A stretch of DNA of 48,925 nucleotides from an uncultured Verrucomicrobiales bacterium (lineage in GTDB: Bacteria > Verrucomicrobiota > Verrucomicrobiia > Verrucomicrobiales > Akkermansiaceae). Position numbers and translations under genes: made by a program. The notes under the pieces are model-generated. The model had not been told where the DNA came from and made no database searches. It was given only the letters and a program-made list of their open reading frames with translations. Below, piece by piece: positions 15,860 through 23,553 of this stretch. Position 1 is the stretch's first letter; each line of letters opens with the position of its first letter. Where the stretch lies: the NCBI GenBank assembly GCA_937916505.1, contig CALFSW010000477.1, positions 1 to 48,925 of the forward strand, in the 5' to 3' direction.

Positions 15860-18319
15860 ATGGCCAAGCAGAACAAGCCGAGGAAGCAGCACGCGGTGTT
15901 GGAGAGGGAGGGTGGCCAGGAGGTGGTCGGGATAGGTCTAATTTTGGCGGGGATTTTACTGTTTTTCTCGTTGCTGCGGTTCACTCCGGTTGATTTTGTG
16001 GACTGGGTTGTGGTTGGAAGCTTTGCGCCCGAGGGCGCGGTGGATGGTGACACGAGGAATCTCATCGGGCCGATCGGCGCGCTGATCGGCTTGGTGTTTA
16101 TCGGTCTTTTTGGAGCAGCAGCTTACCTGGTTGCGGTGGGAACGATTTGGTTGGGAGTGGCGGTGGCCTGGTTCAAGAGTCGGCTGGGTATTCGCACGAT
16201 GGTGGGCTTTGGAGTCCTCATGTTGGCGAGTGCGTCACTTTTTAATGTTCTTGGACTGTTCAAGGGCTTGCATTTCGGGAGTTGGCCGGGTGGCGCGATC
16301 GGTGAGGGATTGGGAAATTATCTCTTCACCGGACTTCTGGGGCAGGTGGGATCGGCGATTATTTTGATCGGCGTTTATCTGGCGAGTCTGATTCTTTTGA
16401 CGGGGTGGCATCCCGTGGCGTTCGTGCGTTCGTCCTATCAAGCGACTCGTGATTGGTATGCGGGCTGGATGACCAGGCGGTCCGGAGAAGTGATCCCGTT
16501 GGCGGTGCCAACGGTGCGTAAAAAGGCAGCGAGGAGAAAGAAGAAGGAGGATGAAGTGATTTCCAGGGAGGTGGGAGGACTTGAAGAAGACGGTCAGGCC
16601 GTCCTTCCTCTCCGTGAAACACCCCCTCCACAGATTATTGATTCATCCCAGAAGAAAGCCGGTCCGGCTGTGGGAGCCCGGCCCTTTGAAAGGAAGAAAC
16701 CCACCCATACCGGTTTGAGCACCGAGGGATTTGAGGATTATGAATTGCCCGGGTTTGACTTGTTGGAATACGACGAGGAAGAGGTCGAGCCGGAAGACTT
16801 CAGCGAAGAACTTTTGGCGACACAGACGATCATCATCGAGACGTGTCGCGCTTTTGGGGTCGAAGTGACAGCAGGGGACATCACCCGTGGTCCGACGATC
16901 ACCCGTTATGAAGTCTATCCTGCGATTGGATTGCGTGTGAGCCGTATCACCCAGCTTGAGGCGGACCTCGCCCGGGCAACGAAGGCCGAGCGCATTAATA
17001 TTTTGGCGCCTATTCCGGGCAAGGACACGGTGGGGATTGAAATCGCCAACGATGAGCGCGTCGCGGTGGCTCTGCGTGAGTTGTTGCAGGACGAAGCGTT
17101 CCGCAGCTCCAAGCGCAAGATTCCGCTCGCACTTGGAAAGGACGTTTATGGAAATACCGTGGTGGGAGATTTGGCTGCGATGCCTCACTGTCTCGTGGCA
17201 GGTGCCACCGGAGCGGGTAAATCGGTTTGTATCAACTCCATCATCACCAGTATCCTCTACAAGTTCGGACCCGATGAGCTTCGCTTCATCATGATCGATC
17301 CGAAGGTGGTGGAGATGCAGGTTTATGCAAAGCTTCCTCACCTGGTGGTTCCTGTGGTCACTGATCCCAAGCGCGTTGTGGGTGCCTTGAATTGGTGCGT
17401 CAACGAAATGGAGCGACGTTATAAGATTTTCGCGAAGCTTGGCGTGAGGAATTTCGACAGCTTTAACAGTCGGGTGCGTCCCGAGGAGGAAGTCATCACC
17501 GTGGAAGAGCAGGACGATTTGGAATCCATCGTCGATGAAGAAGCGATTGAGTCCATGGCCAAGGCCTTCGAAGATGGTGACATTGGTCCTGTGGCTTCGG
17601 AGGACGACGAAGTCCATGAAGACGACCTGGAAGTGCCGGATCGTTTTCCTTATATTGTTGTCATTATTGATGAGCTTGCGGACCTCATGCAGACTGCTCC
17701 GGCAGATGTGGAAGGAGCCATTGCCCGGATCGCGCAGAAGGCTCGTGCCGCTGGAATTCATCTCATCGTGGCTACCCAGACGCCTCGTGCCGACGTGGTG
17801 ACGGGGATCATTAAGGCGAACATTCCCAGTCGGATTGCCTTTCAGGTTTCGTCATCGCTCGATAGCCGCGTGATCCTTGATAACAAAGGTGCCGAGAAAT
17901 TGGTGGGCAAGGGCGATATGCTCTTCCTGCCTCCGGGCTCTGCCAAGTTGGAGCGTGCCCAGGGTGCCTTTGTCTCGGACGAAGAGGTTGAACAGATCGT
18001 CAATTTCTGTGCCAATCAGAGCGATCAGAAATTTGAGGAGAGCATTCAGAAAGTGATTGAAAGTGGTGGCTCCGGTGGTGGTGATGGTGAGGACGAAGTC
18101 TCCGATGCCGACGAGGAAACCCTCGAGCGCTGTATCGAAGTACTCCGTGCCGAAGGCAAAGCGAGCACTTCTCTTCTGCAACGTCGTCTCCGCCTCGGCT
18201 ATACCCGTGCTGCCAGGATGATCGACATTCTCGAAGCAAGAGGAATGGTTGGCCCCGGCGATGGGGCCAAGCCTCGCGAAGTGCTCTTGCCCGGTTGCGG
18301 GAGTGTTCCGGGTGAGTAG
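15860..18319 (+). CDS. ftsK: FtsK/SpoIIIE DNA translocase
   Basis: Septum-located, ATP-driven pump that moves chromosome ends apart at division and activates dimer resolution. The 819-residue protein has four N-terminal membrane segments (about residues 25-195), then a charged linker. A RecA-type motor follows with Walker A GATGAGKS at ~448-455 and Walker B VVIIDELADLM at ~600-609. A C-terminal winged-helix gamma domain (ETLERCIEVLRAEGKAST...GYTRAARMIDILEARG) should read polar KOPS-type sequences. An unusual, very acidic stretch of about 58 residues (~537-594) sits between Walker A and B, where most homologues have a short loop. The ATG opens with basic residues (MAKQNKPRK), as expected for a cytoplasmic N-terminus. 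Confidence 0.95.
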   Translation: MAKQNKPRKQHAVLEREGGQEVVGIGLILAGILLFFSLLRFTPVDFVDWVVVGSFAPEGAVDGDTRNLIGPIGALIGLVFIGLFGAAAYLVAVGTIWLGVAVAWFKSRLGIRTMVGFGVLMLASASLFNVLGLFKGLHFGSWPGGAIGEGLGNYLFTGLLGQVGSAIILIGVYLASLILLTGWHPVAFVRSSYQATRDWYAGWMTRRSGEVIPLAVPTVRKKAARRKKKEDEVISREVGGLEEDGQAVLPLRETPPPQIIDSSQKKAGPAVGARPFERKKPTHTGLSTEGFEDYELPGFDLLEYDEEEVEPEDFSEELLATQTIIIETCRAFGVEVTAGDITRGPTITRYEVYPAIGLRVSRITQLEADLARATKAERINILAPIPGKDTVGIEIANDERVAVALRELLQDEAFRSSKRKIPLALGKDVYGNTVVGDLAAMPHCLVAGATGAGKSVCINSIITSILYKFGPDELRFIMIDPKVVEMQVYAKLPHLVVPVVTDPKRVVGALNWCVNEMERRYKIFAKLGVRNFDSFNSRVRPEEEVITVEEQDDLESIVDEEAIESMAKAFEDGDIGPVASEDDEVHEDDLEVPDRFPYIVVIIDELADLMQTAPADVEGAIARIAQKARAAGIHLIVATQTPRADVVTGIIKANIPSRIAFQVSSSLDSRVILDNKGAEKLVGKGDMLFLPPGSAKLERAQGAFVSDEEVEQIVNFCANQSDQKFEESIQKVIESGGSGGGDGEDEVSDADEETLERCIEVLRAEGKASTSLLQRRLRLGYTRAARMIDILEARGMVGPGDGAKPREVLLPGCGSVPGE

Positions 18320-18356
18320 ACGGTTATCGTCACCTGCAATCATACGCTGCGAGCGT

Positions 18357-18386
18357 CACCAAAAGAGCCTGGTCCCGGTCTTGGTG
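18357..18386. terminator. Possible hairpin between convergent genes
   Basis: CACCAA pairs with TTGGTG across about 18 bases that can pair further (GA/TC, CC/GG). It lies between the end of ftsK and the end of the convergent zinc-ribbon gene. There is no T-tract on either strand, so it is a weak terminator candidate. A smaller ACGCT-GCG-AGCGT hairpin lies just before it. Confidence 0.3.
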
Positions 18387-18420
18387 GCCTCGATTAAATC
18401 GAACTAAGTGGAATGAGACT

Positions 18421-18870
18421 TCATTTTTTCGCGCCGGAGCCAATTGAATTCGCGACGGGCTTGAGAAAGTCATAAGTTTGACCGCAATACATGCATCGTA
18501 AAGTCTGACAGAAGATTGTTTTGACGATGTTGGAGGTAGCGTAGGTAAACAAAGGGATCTTGGTTGCTTTTACGTGCTTGTGGGCACCGCTGTCGAAGTA
18601 AGGGGTGCCCTGACAGAGTGGGCAACGGGCGGCGCGACGGGCGAAGATGCTGATGGCCCACATGATTATCGTGACGACGAGGGTGGCGACAACGAGGTAT
18701 GCTGATTCTGGAGTCTGGAGAATTACGAAGGCGACACTGACCGTGATCAGGCTGATCACTGACAAGAAGAAGAGGGCGCTGATGGTGGCCGCCCTGATGT
18801 AGGGGCGGGGAAAGGGGACCGAGCGGGAGTTTTTTTGAAAGGGCAGTTTTTTACGAGGAGGAGAAGCCAT
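18421..18870 (-). CDS. Membrane protein with two CxxC motifs (zinc-ribbon-like)
   Basis: A 149-residue protein I do not recognise as a named family. It has a basic, Pro-rich N-terminus and two adjacent membrane helices (about residues 27-51 and 57-77). A C-terminal domain carries two CxxC pairs: CPLC right after the second helix (ARRAARCPLCQG) and CMYC about 45 residues later (TLRCMYCGQTYDF). The pattern suggests a single Cys4 zinc site in a cytoplasmic domain, since the residues just after helix two are strongly positive. It lies 84 bases downstream of the TPR gene on the same strand and may be co-transcribed with it. Confidence 0.6.
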   Translation of the reverse strand: MASPPRKKLPFQKNSRSVPFPRPYIRAATISALFFLSVISLITVSVAFVILQTPESAYLVVATLVVTIIMWAISIFARRAARCPLCQGTPYFDSGAHKHVKATKIPLFTYATSNIVKTIFCQTLRCMYCGQTYDFLKPVANSIGSGAKK

Positions 18871-18954
18871 GATTGGATGTCCCGCAGATTGGAGAGACCG
18901 AAGAGTTGATCGGATCTTAGTGCGAGAAGGGGTGGGGGTTATCGCAAGAAATTT

Positions 18955-21372
18955 TTACTGTTTGGCTGGTTCGGTCAATTCGATCATTGGGATCCAATCC
19001 GGAAACCCCGCTTTCAGTTTTCCTTGGTAAGCGTCTGCCAATTCCGTGTTATTTAATCTTTCTGATGCGATCGAGGCCCCGTGGAGAGCCCGGGGTTGAA
19101 CAACCGGATCATCAGGGACCATGGCGATGGTCTTTTTAAATTCGTCCAGTGCTTCAGCCCATCGTTGCTGGTGGAGAGCAGTTTCACCACGGATGAGGTA
19201 GAGACCTGCGACATGGGCTCCCGCGGCATTTAGGGCGAGGCCCTTCTCAGTAGACTCCAGGGCATCGGTCAACTTTCGCAGACCAAGTTGCGCTTCGGCG
19301 AGGTCGAGATAGGCATCAGCCACCCATCTTGGTTCTTGCTCTTTTTTGAGGAGGAGTTGGACGGTTTGTTGGGCTTTGTCGAATCGCCCGATACGATTCT
19401 GGGCCTTGGCAAGGATCCTCCATACTCCGGGCTCGGTTCGTTTTGGGGATTTGAGATCGGTAGCGCGTTCGAGATAGTCGGCCGCTTCCTTGATCTGGCC
19501 GTCATGAAACATTTGGACTCCCAGCCATGAGAGAATCTGAGAAGGGACGGATTTGGCTGCCGCTACTGCAAAGACCTCTTGGAGAGCGGTATGGAGAGCT
19601 GATTTGTCCCGCTGATTGAAGGCGGTGAGAATCAGGAGGTCACCGGAGGGTTGGCTGTAAAATTCAGGAACGAGATCCCGTGCTTTTCTGAGGTAGGCTG
19701 GAGCATCGTCATACTTCGCTTGTTTGTAGAATCCCCATCCGATCCAGTAGTTCGCGTTCGCGATGGTGTCTCTGGGAAGGTCGGAGAAGTCTGACAGAAT
19801 GCGCCGGTAACGTGCGATCATGCTTTGATATTTTTTCTCCTCTCTTAAGACCCGCGCACCCCCTTGCAAGGCGAATGCGGTTTGCTCGGGAGCTGTTTCA
19901 AGCTTTAGAACTGCTTCGAAGTCCCGGAGAGCCGAGGTATAGTCGCCGAGAGCGAAATGAGCTTCGGCGCGTTTGTTGTGGGCCTCGGCTATGCGGGAGT
20001 CATCTGGAAATTCGGCGAGAAAGTGACCAAAGCTCCTTGTGGCGCCATCGAATTGGCCGGACTCGCTCAGACACCATCCTTGCTTGAAATAGAGTTCCGG
20101 GCGGAATTTTGGGGAAAGCGTGTCCGGGACGATTTTGTTGAAAACGAGCGCCGCCTTTTCGGGCGCCTTGTTATTGTAGAGACTTTCGGCCTGGAAAAAG
20201 CGAGCGAGGTGAATGTAGTCGTGATTGGGAAATTTTTGCTGGTAGATTTCAAAGAAGATCTCAACCCGTTCCGGAAGTCCGGGGTGGTTGAGGTGGTAGT
20301 CACATTCGAGGCATTTGAAGGATGCCTTAAACGCCATGTCGGTGTCGGGTTGGGCGCGGTCGACCCGCCGGAAGCACGATCTGGCTTTTTGGTATTCCCG
20401 CAGAATCATATAGGCGCTTCCAGCCCTCATACTCCGTCGCCCCTCGACTCTGCCGGTCGCCCCAAAATTTCCCATTTCGTAAAGGTCGATCACCCCCTGC
20501 CAATTTTTCTTTTTGGTGTCGAGTCCCATGAGAGAAGTTTGGGCTTTGGCCTTGTTGGAGGAGAGGTGCTTCCTTTGCTCTGGTGTGAGCGAGGGGTGGT
20601 TCATGGGCATCTCAAGAATTGTGCGGAGATGAGAGACCGCAACATCATCTCTTCCCAGTTCAGTGGCCGCGAGGCCGGTATAGAATAGCGCTTGTGAGCG
20701 ATAGTCACTGGAAGTGATCTCATCAAGCAAGGGGGAGAGAATTTTGATGGCGGTTTCGAATTTTTCGGCCTCGTAATACTGGTAACCCAGCATAAACCGG
20801 GCCCATTCCTGATGCGGATGTTTTTGGGTGTCGACAATCTGGCGCAGCGCTACGGTCGCTTCGGCTGTGTGCTTCAACTTGAGGAGGCATTCGACCTGCT
20901 TGGTTTGAGCGCTATACCGGAGGCCTTCATTGGTGTGGTTGGCTGCGACAATTGAGAAGTTCTTCGCCGCTTCCTCCCAATTTTGTTCGACGAAAGCGAG
21001 ATAGGCCAGTTGTCTCGCTGCGCTTCCCACATAGGAGCCTCTGACGTGACGATCAAGGAGGACCTGATAGGTGTTCTTAGCCTCGTCGATACGCCCTAAA
21101 ATTTGCCGGGCATAGCCGAGGTGGAAACGGGCGGCGGGAGCATTTTTTGATCCCGGGTAGGTGTTGAGATAATTAAGGTAGAGACCAATGACGTAGTTCA
21201 TGTATCGACCTTTCTCGTAACGATCGGACTGGGCATTTCCTGTCGCGTAGTAACGCTCTGCGTCATTAAAGGCTCTTGCTTCGGCGGTGTCCTGCGCCAT
21301 CAGCAAAAAAGAGGAAAGCCAGCCAAAAATAAGGACGATTGCGAGACGTCGCAGGGATGGAGATGAGGACAT
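18955..21372 (-). CDS. Secreted or periplasmic tetratricopeptide-repeat protein
   Basis: An 805-residue protein made almost wholly of TPR-like helical hairpins. The start at 21370-21372 gives an N-terminal signal or anchor (SLRRLAIVLIFGWLSSFLLMAQ). Repeat-type segments run throughout, for example SKNAPAARFHLGYARQILGRIDEA, DYRSQALFYTGLAATELGRDDVA, DSRIAEAHNKRAEAHFALGDYTSAL and QPRALHGASIASERLNNTELA. Such proteins usually hold envelope complexes together; no catalytic domain is visible. A reading frame open to 21849 adds 159 residues without a plausible signal and is rejected as the start. It is divergent from the small Dabb-domain gene. Confidence 0.8.
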   Translation of the reverse strand: MSSSPSLRRLAIVLIFGWLSSFLLMAQDTAEARAFNDAERYYATGNAQSDRYEKGRYMNYVIGLYLNYLNTYPGSKNAPAARFHLGYARQILGRIDEAKNTYQVLLDRHVRGSYVGSAARQLAYLAFVEQNWEEAAKNFSIVAANHTNEGLRYSAQTKQVECLLKLKHTAEATVALRQIVDTQKHPHQEWARFMLGYQYYEAEKFETAIKILSPLLDEITSSDYRSQALFYTGLAATELGRDDVAVSHLRTILEMPMNHPSLTPEQRKHLSSNKAKAQTSLMGLDTKKKNWQGVIDLYEMGNFGATGRVEGRRSMRAGSAYMILREYQKARSCFRRVDRAQPDTDMAFKASFKCLECDYHLNHPGLPERVEIFFEIYQQKFPNHDYIHLARFFQAESLYNNKAPEKAALVFNKIVPDTLSPKFRPELYFKQGWCLSESGQFDGATRSFGHFLAEFPDDSRIAEAHNKRAEAHFALGDYTSALRDFEAVLKLETAPEQTAFALQGGARVLREEKKYQSMIARYRRILSDFSDLPRDTIANANYWIGWGFYKQAKYDDAPAYLRKARDLVPEFYSQPSGDLLILTAFNQRDKSALHTALQEVFAVAAAKSVPSQILSWLGVQMFHDGQIKEAADYLERATDLKSPKRTEPGVWRILAKAQNRIGRFDKAQQTVQLLLKKEQEPRWVADAYLDLAEAQLGLRKLTDALESTEKGLALNAAGAHVAGLYLIRGETALHQQRWAEALDEFKKTIAMVPDDPVVQPRALHGASIASERLNNTELADAYQGKLKAGFPDWIPMIELTEPAKQ

Positions 21373-21498
21373 GGGGAGGGGGAGGTGGCTGCTTGGGTGA
21401 CTCAGCGGCAGGAAAGTGCCACGGCTCCGGCCAAAGATCAACCTTGGGATTGTGTGTGTTTGCTTGCTAGGACGATCATCGGCCGTTATCGAACGGGC

Positions 21499-21801
21499 AT
21501 GGAACATCATGTTTATTTTTGGCTGAAGGACGAGCGGGACAACGCGGTTGATCGGAGTGTGTTTGAAAAGGGGGTGGAGGCGCTTTGCTTGTCTCCCAAT
21601 ATCGCTTCGTCGCATTGGGGGGTGGCTGCGGCAACTGCCGAGCGACCGGTGACCGATCACTCTTTCAGTTATGCCATTTCGCTTAAATTTGACTCGATGG
21701 AAAGTCACGATCGTTACCAGGAAGGTGACCCGGTGCACGATGAATTCATCGCCAGCTTCAAGGACTGGTGGGCGAAGGTTGCGGTGATGGATGTGGCGTG
21801 A
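21499..21801 (+). CDS. Dabb (stress-responsive A/B barrel) domain protein
   Basis: A 100-residue single-domain protein of the dimeric alpha-beta barrel superfamily (Dabb, PF07876 type). It starts MEHHVYFWLKD, a beta strand with the His typical of this family. It continues with a helix ending in LSPNIASSHWG, a central strand HSFSYAISLKFDSMESHDRYQ, and ends HDEFIASFKDWWAKVAVMDV. Members are small cytoplasmic proteins, some with heme-degrading or cyclase roles and most of unknown role. The ATG at 21499 is chosen because the frame upstream (to 21385) overlaps the divergent TPR gene's leader and does not fit the fold. Confidence 0.78.
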   Translation: MEHHVYFWLKDERDNAVDRSVFEKGVEALCLSPNIASSHWGVAAATAERPVTDHSFSYAISLKFDSMESHDRYQEGDPVHDEFIASFKDWWAKVAVMDVA

Positions 21802-21818
21802 ATCCCTACAAAATAAAC

Positions 21819-21847
21819 GAGGGTAAAGGAATTGGACCTTTACCCTC
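21819..21847. terminator. Perfect 11-bp inverted repeat after the Dabb gene
   Basis: GAGGGTAAAGG (21819-21829) pairs perfectly with CCTTTACCCTC (21837-21847) across a seven-base loop, 17 bases after the Dabb stop codon. No T-run follows on the plus strand; the minus strand has GTTTATTTTG after it. It probably ends or stabilises the Dabb transcript, but it is not a textbook intrinsic terminator. Confidence 0.5.
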
Positions 21848-21996
21848 ATCTGGATTATCTGCGTGATCGCTACAAGTAAAACCTGCTTTGATCACTAGCA
21901 AAATAGTAGTTGGGGGAGCTGAGGCAAGAGGAAAGTTGCATTCGGCATGAATATTTTTTCAATGCGCTTCGTATCAAGAGGTGAGCTCCCGTAACC

Positions 21997-22623
21997 ATGC
22001 GCATATTGATCGTCCCTTTTCTCTTTCTGGCTGCATCCTTTTTGCACGCTGCGCCCGAATTAAAAATCAATGATCTGGGGAAGGCGATGGGCGGTTGGAA
22101 AGACAAGGGAGGAAAGGCCGCCAAGTTTGAGGTTTCGGGTTCCAAATACCGCTGTTGGAAACCCGAGCTCAGTCCGACTCCGACAGGAGGGGTTTTCGTC
22201 TCTGTCCGGATTGATCATTTGAGGGGGCTCTTGGCGTCCGATGATCATGCCAGTTTGGAAGTGACTTTCGACAAGGACGGCAATGTGGTTTCTGCGAGGA
22301 GCTCGATTGCCTTGCAGGGAAAGAAGGTGACCAGTGATTTGATCGAGGGGACCGGTAAAATGGGGGCCAAGCTGGTGGGGATGGATTTGGCTGCAAAAGT
22401 GGGGACGGAAATGATTGGCAGTCTTTCCGCTAAGATTTTACGAGAGAATATCAAGGAGCCCGGCAGAGTGTCGTTTCCTGCGGTTCTCCAGCACCAATAC
22501 AATTTACTTTGCCTTGCCGTGGAGATCCCTGAAGGGGGTGTGGAGCCTGAGGAAGAAATCGCGAGTGCGGGGACTGAGGCGCGCAAGGCTGTCCCATTGG
22601 CGATTGATGCTCCCAAAAAGTGA
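21997..22623 (+). CDS. Secreted hypothetical protein
   Basis: A 208-residue protein of unknown function. A signal peptide is clear (MRILIVPFLFLAASFLHA). The mature chain has alternating beta-strand-like segments (GVFVSVRIDHLRGLL, HASLEVTFDKDGNVVSARSS), then a Gly/Lys/Met-rich helix region (IEGTGKMGAKLVGMDLAAKVG). Near its end is a further strand (YNLLCLAVEIPEGG) with its only mature Cys pair region. No metal or catalytic motif stands out. It is a single gene with 195 bases before it and 153 after it, the latter holding the operator repeat of the respiratory operon. Confidence 0.6.
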   Translation: MRILIVPFLFLAASFLHAAPELKINDLGKAMGGWKDKGGKAAKFEVSGSKYRCWKPELSPTPTGGVFVSVRIDHLRGLLASDDHASLEVTFDKDGNVVSARSSIALQGKKVTSDLIEGTGKMGAKLVGMDLAAKVGTEMIGSLSAKILRENIKEPGRVSFPAVLQHQYNLLCLAVEIPEGGVEPEEEIASAGTEARKAVPLAIDAPKK

Positions 22624-22708
22624 CCTTTGGAGGTGCTTTGGGTTGGTGGAAGTGGCCTAGGAGCTGAGGAGGGAGAGGTCTGGAACGCTTATGATCAGGG
22701 GGTTTGGA

Positions 22709-22759
22709 GAGCTTGTGAAATTTTTCACAAATTCCCCTTGTGAAAAATTTCACAAGCTC
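22709..22759. promoter_or_regulatory. Tandem CRP/FNR-family operators in a 22-bp perfect inverted repeat
   Basis: A perfect inverted repeat has 22-base arms (22709-22730 and 22738-22759) and a seven-base centre. Each arm is itself a full CRP-type site. The first reads TTGTGA-AATTTT-TCACAA (22713-22730) and the second TTGTGA-AAAATT-TCACAA (22738-22755), both fitting TGTGA-N6-TCACA exactly. Their centres are 25 bp apart. The second site ends 21 bases before the actA start codon, so it would sit in or beside the promoter core. In RNA the same bases could fold as one long hairpin in the leader. It is the only such sequence I find in the window and it heads the 17-kb respiratory operon. Confidence 0.7.
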
Positions 22760-22776
22760 CTAAAACTTGCCCAGCG

Positions 22777-23538
22777 ATGGCAAACTTTTTTCCCCGTTGG
22801 ACAAACTTATTGCCGCTGAAAATTGCGGTTTGTCTTGGTGCACTTGGTGTCGGCGTTGTTGCCGGAATCACGTATTATGCGACGCCCAAGGCCCAGCGAG
22901 TCGGCTACCAACCCACTCAGCCCATTCATTACGATCACCAGCTTCACGTGGATCAATTGGGCATGGACTGCCGCTATTGCCATAGTTTTGTGGAGCACTC
23001 CGGGCACGCGAATGTTCCTTCCGCCAATACATGTTGGAACTGTCACCAGCACGTGAAAAAAGGCTCGTCCAAACTTGCCGGTCTCCGCGCTGCGATGGCA
23101 GTTGATGAGTTCCACAGCCCTCTTACGGATTCCGAAGGGAACCTCGTTGAGGGGACGCCCATTGAGTGGGTCCGGATTCACAAGGCTCCCGACTATGTTT
23201 ACTTCGACCATTCGGCCCACCTGAACCGGGGGATTTCCTGTGTGAGTTGCCACGGTGACGTGCACAAAATGGAGAAGGTCTATCACGCTGAGAGCCATTC
23301 AATGGGTTGGTGCCTCGATTGTCACCGCAGTCCCGAGAAACACCTTCGCCCCCTCGAGGAGGTCTTCAATCTCGACTACGACCCCCAGGTCTATCTCGAA
23401 GAAAACGAGGTCATTGATACCGAGGGCCTGATCGTTGATAAGGGCGAGCGGATTAAAGATCCCGAGAGTTTTGGCAAATTCCTCCGAGCACACTGGGGAG
23501 TTCAGCCCAAGGAGTCCTGTGCGACTTGTCACCGTTAA
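22777..23538 (+). CDS. actA: ACIII subunit A, pentahaem cytochrome c
   Basis: First gene of the alternative complex III set. ACIII oxidises quinol and reduces cytochrome c or an oxidase directly. The 253-residue protein has one N-terminal membrane anchor (residues ~14-34). Five CxxCH haem motifs follow at Cys65 (CRYCH), Cys86 (CWNCH), Cys155 (CVSCH), Cys179 (CLDCH) and Cys248 (CATCH), the count expected for ActA. Extra His residues between motifs (HYDHQLH, HSAH, YHAESHSMGW) can supply the sixth ligands. The domain lies in the periplasm. actB begins 15 bases later. No Shine-Dalgarno sequence is present; the operator repeat lies immediately upstream. Confidence 0.93.
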   Translation: MANFFPRWTNLLPLKIAVCLGALGVGVVAGITYYATPKAQRVGYQPTQPIHYDHQLHVDQLGMDCRYCHSFVEHSGHANVPSANTCWNCHQHVKKGSSKLAGLRAAMAVDEFHSPLTDSEGNLVEGTPIEWVRIHKAPDYVYFDHSAHLNRGISCVSCHGDVHKMEKVYHAESHSMGWCLDCHRSPEKHLRPLEEVFNLDYDPQVYLEENEVIDTEGLIVDKGERIKDPESFGKFLRAHWGVQPKESCATCHR

Positions 23539-23553
23539 TTTTACCTGCCCAAG

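Noticed and set aside
16643-17761. Long open frame (372 codons) on the minus strand opposite ftsK
   Set aside because: It is antisense to the conserved FtsK motor, has no recognisable domain, and its composition (Asn/His/Arg-rich) is that of a reverse-frame shadow.
22709-22759. The inverted repeat as a terminator of the upstream secreted-protein gene
   Set aside because: No T-tract follows on either strand, it is 86 bases past the stop, and each arm is an exact CRP-type operator; the regulatory reading explains more.
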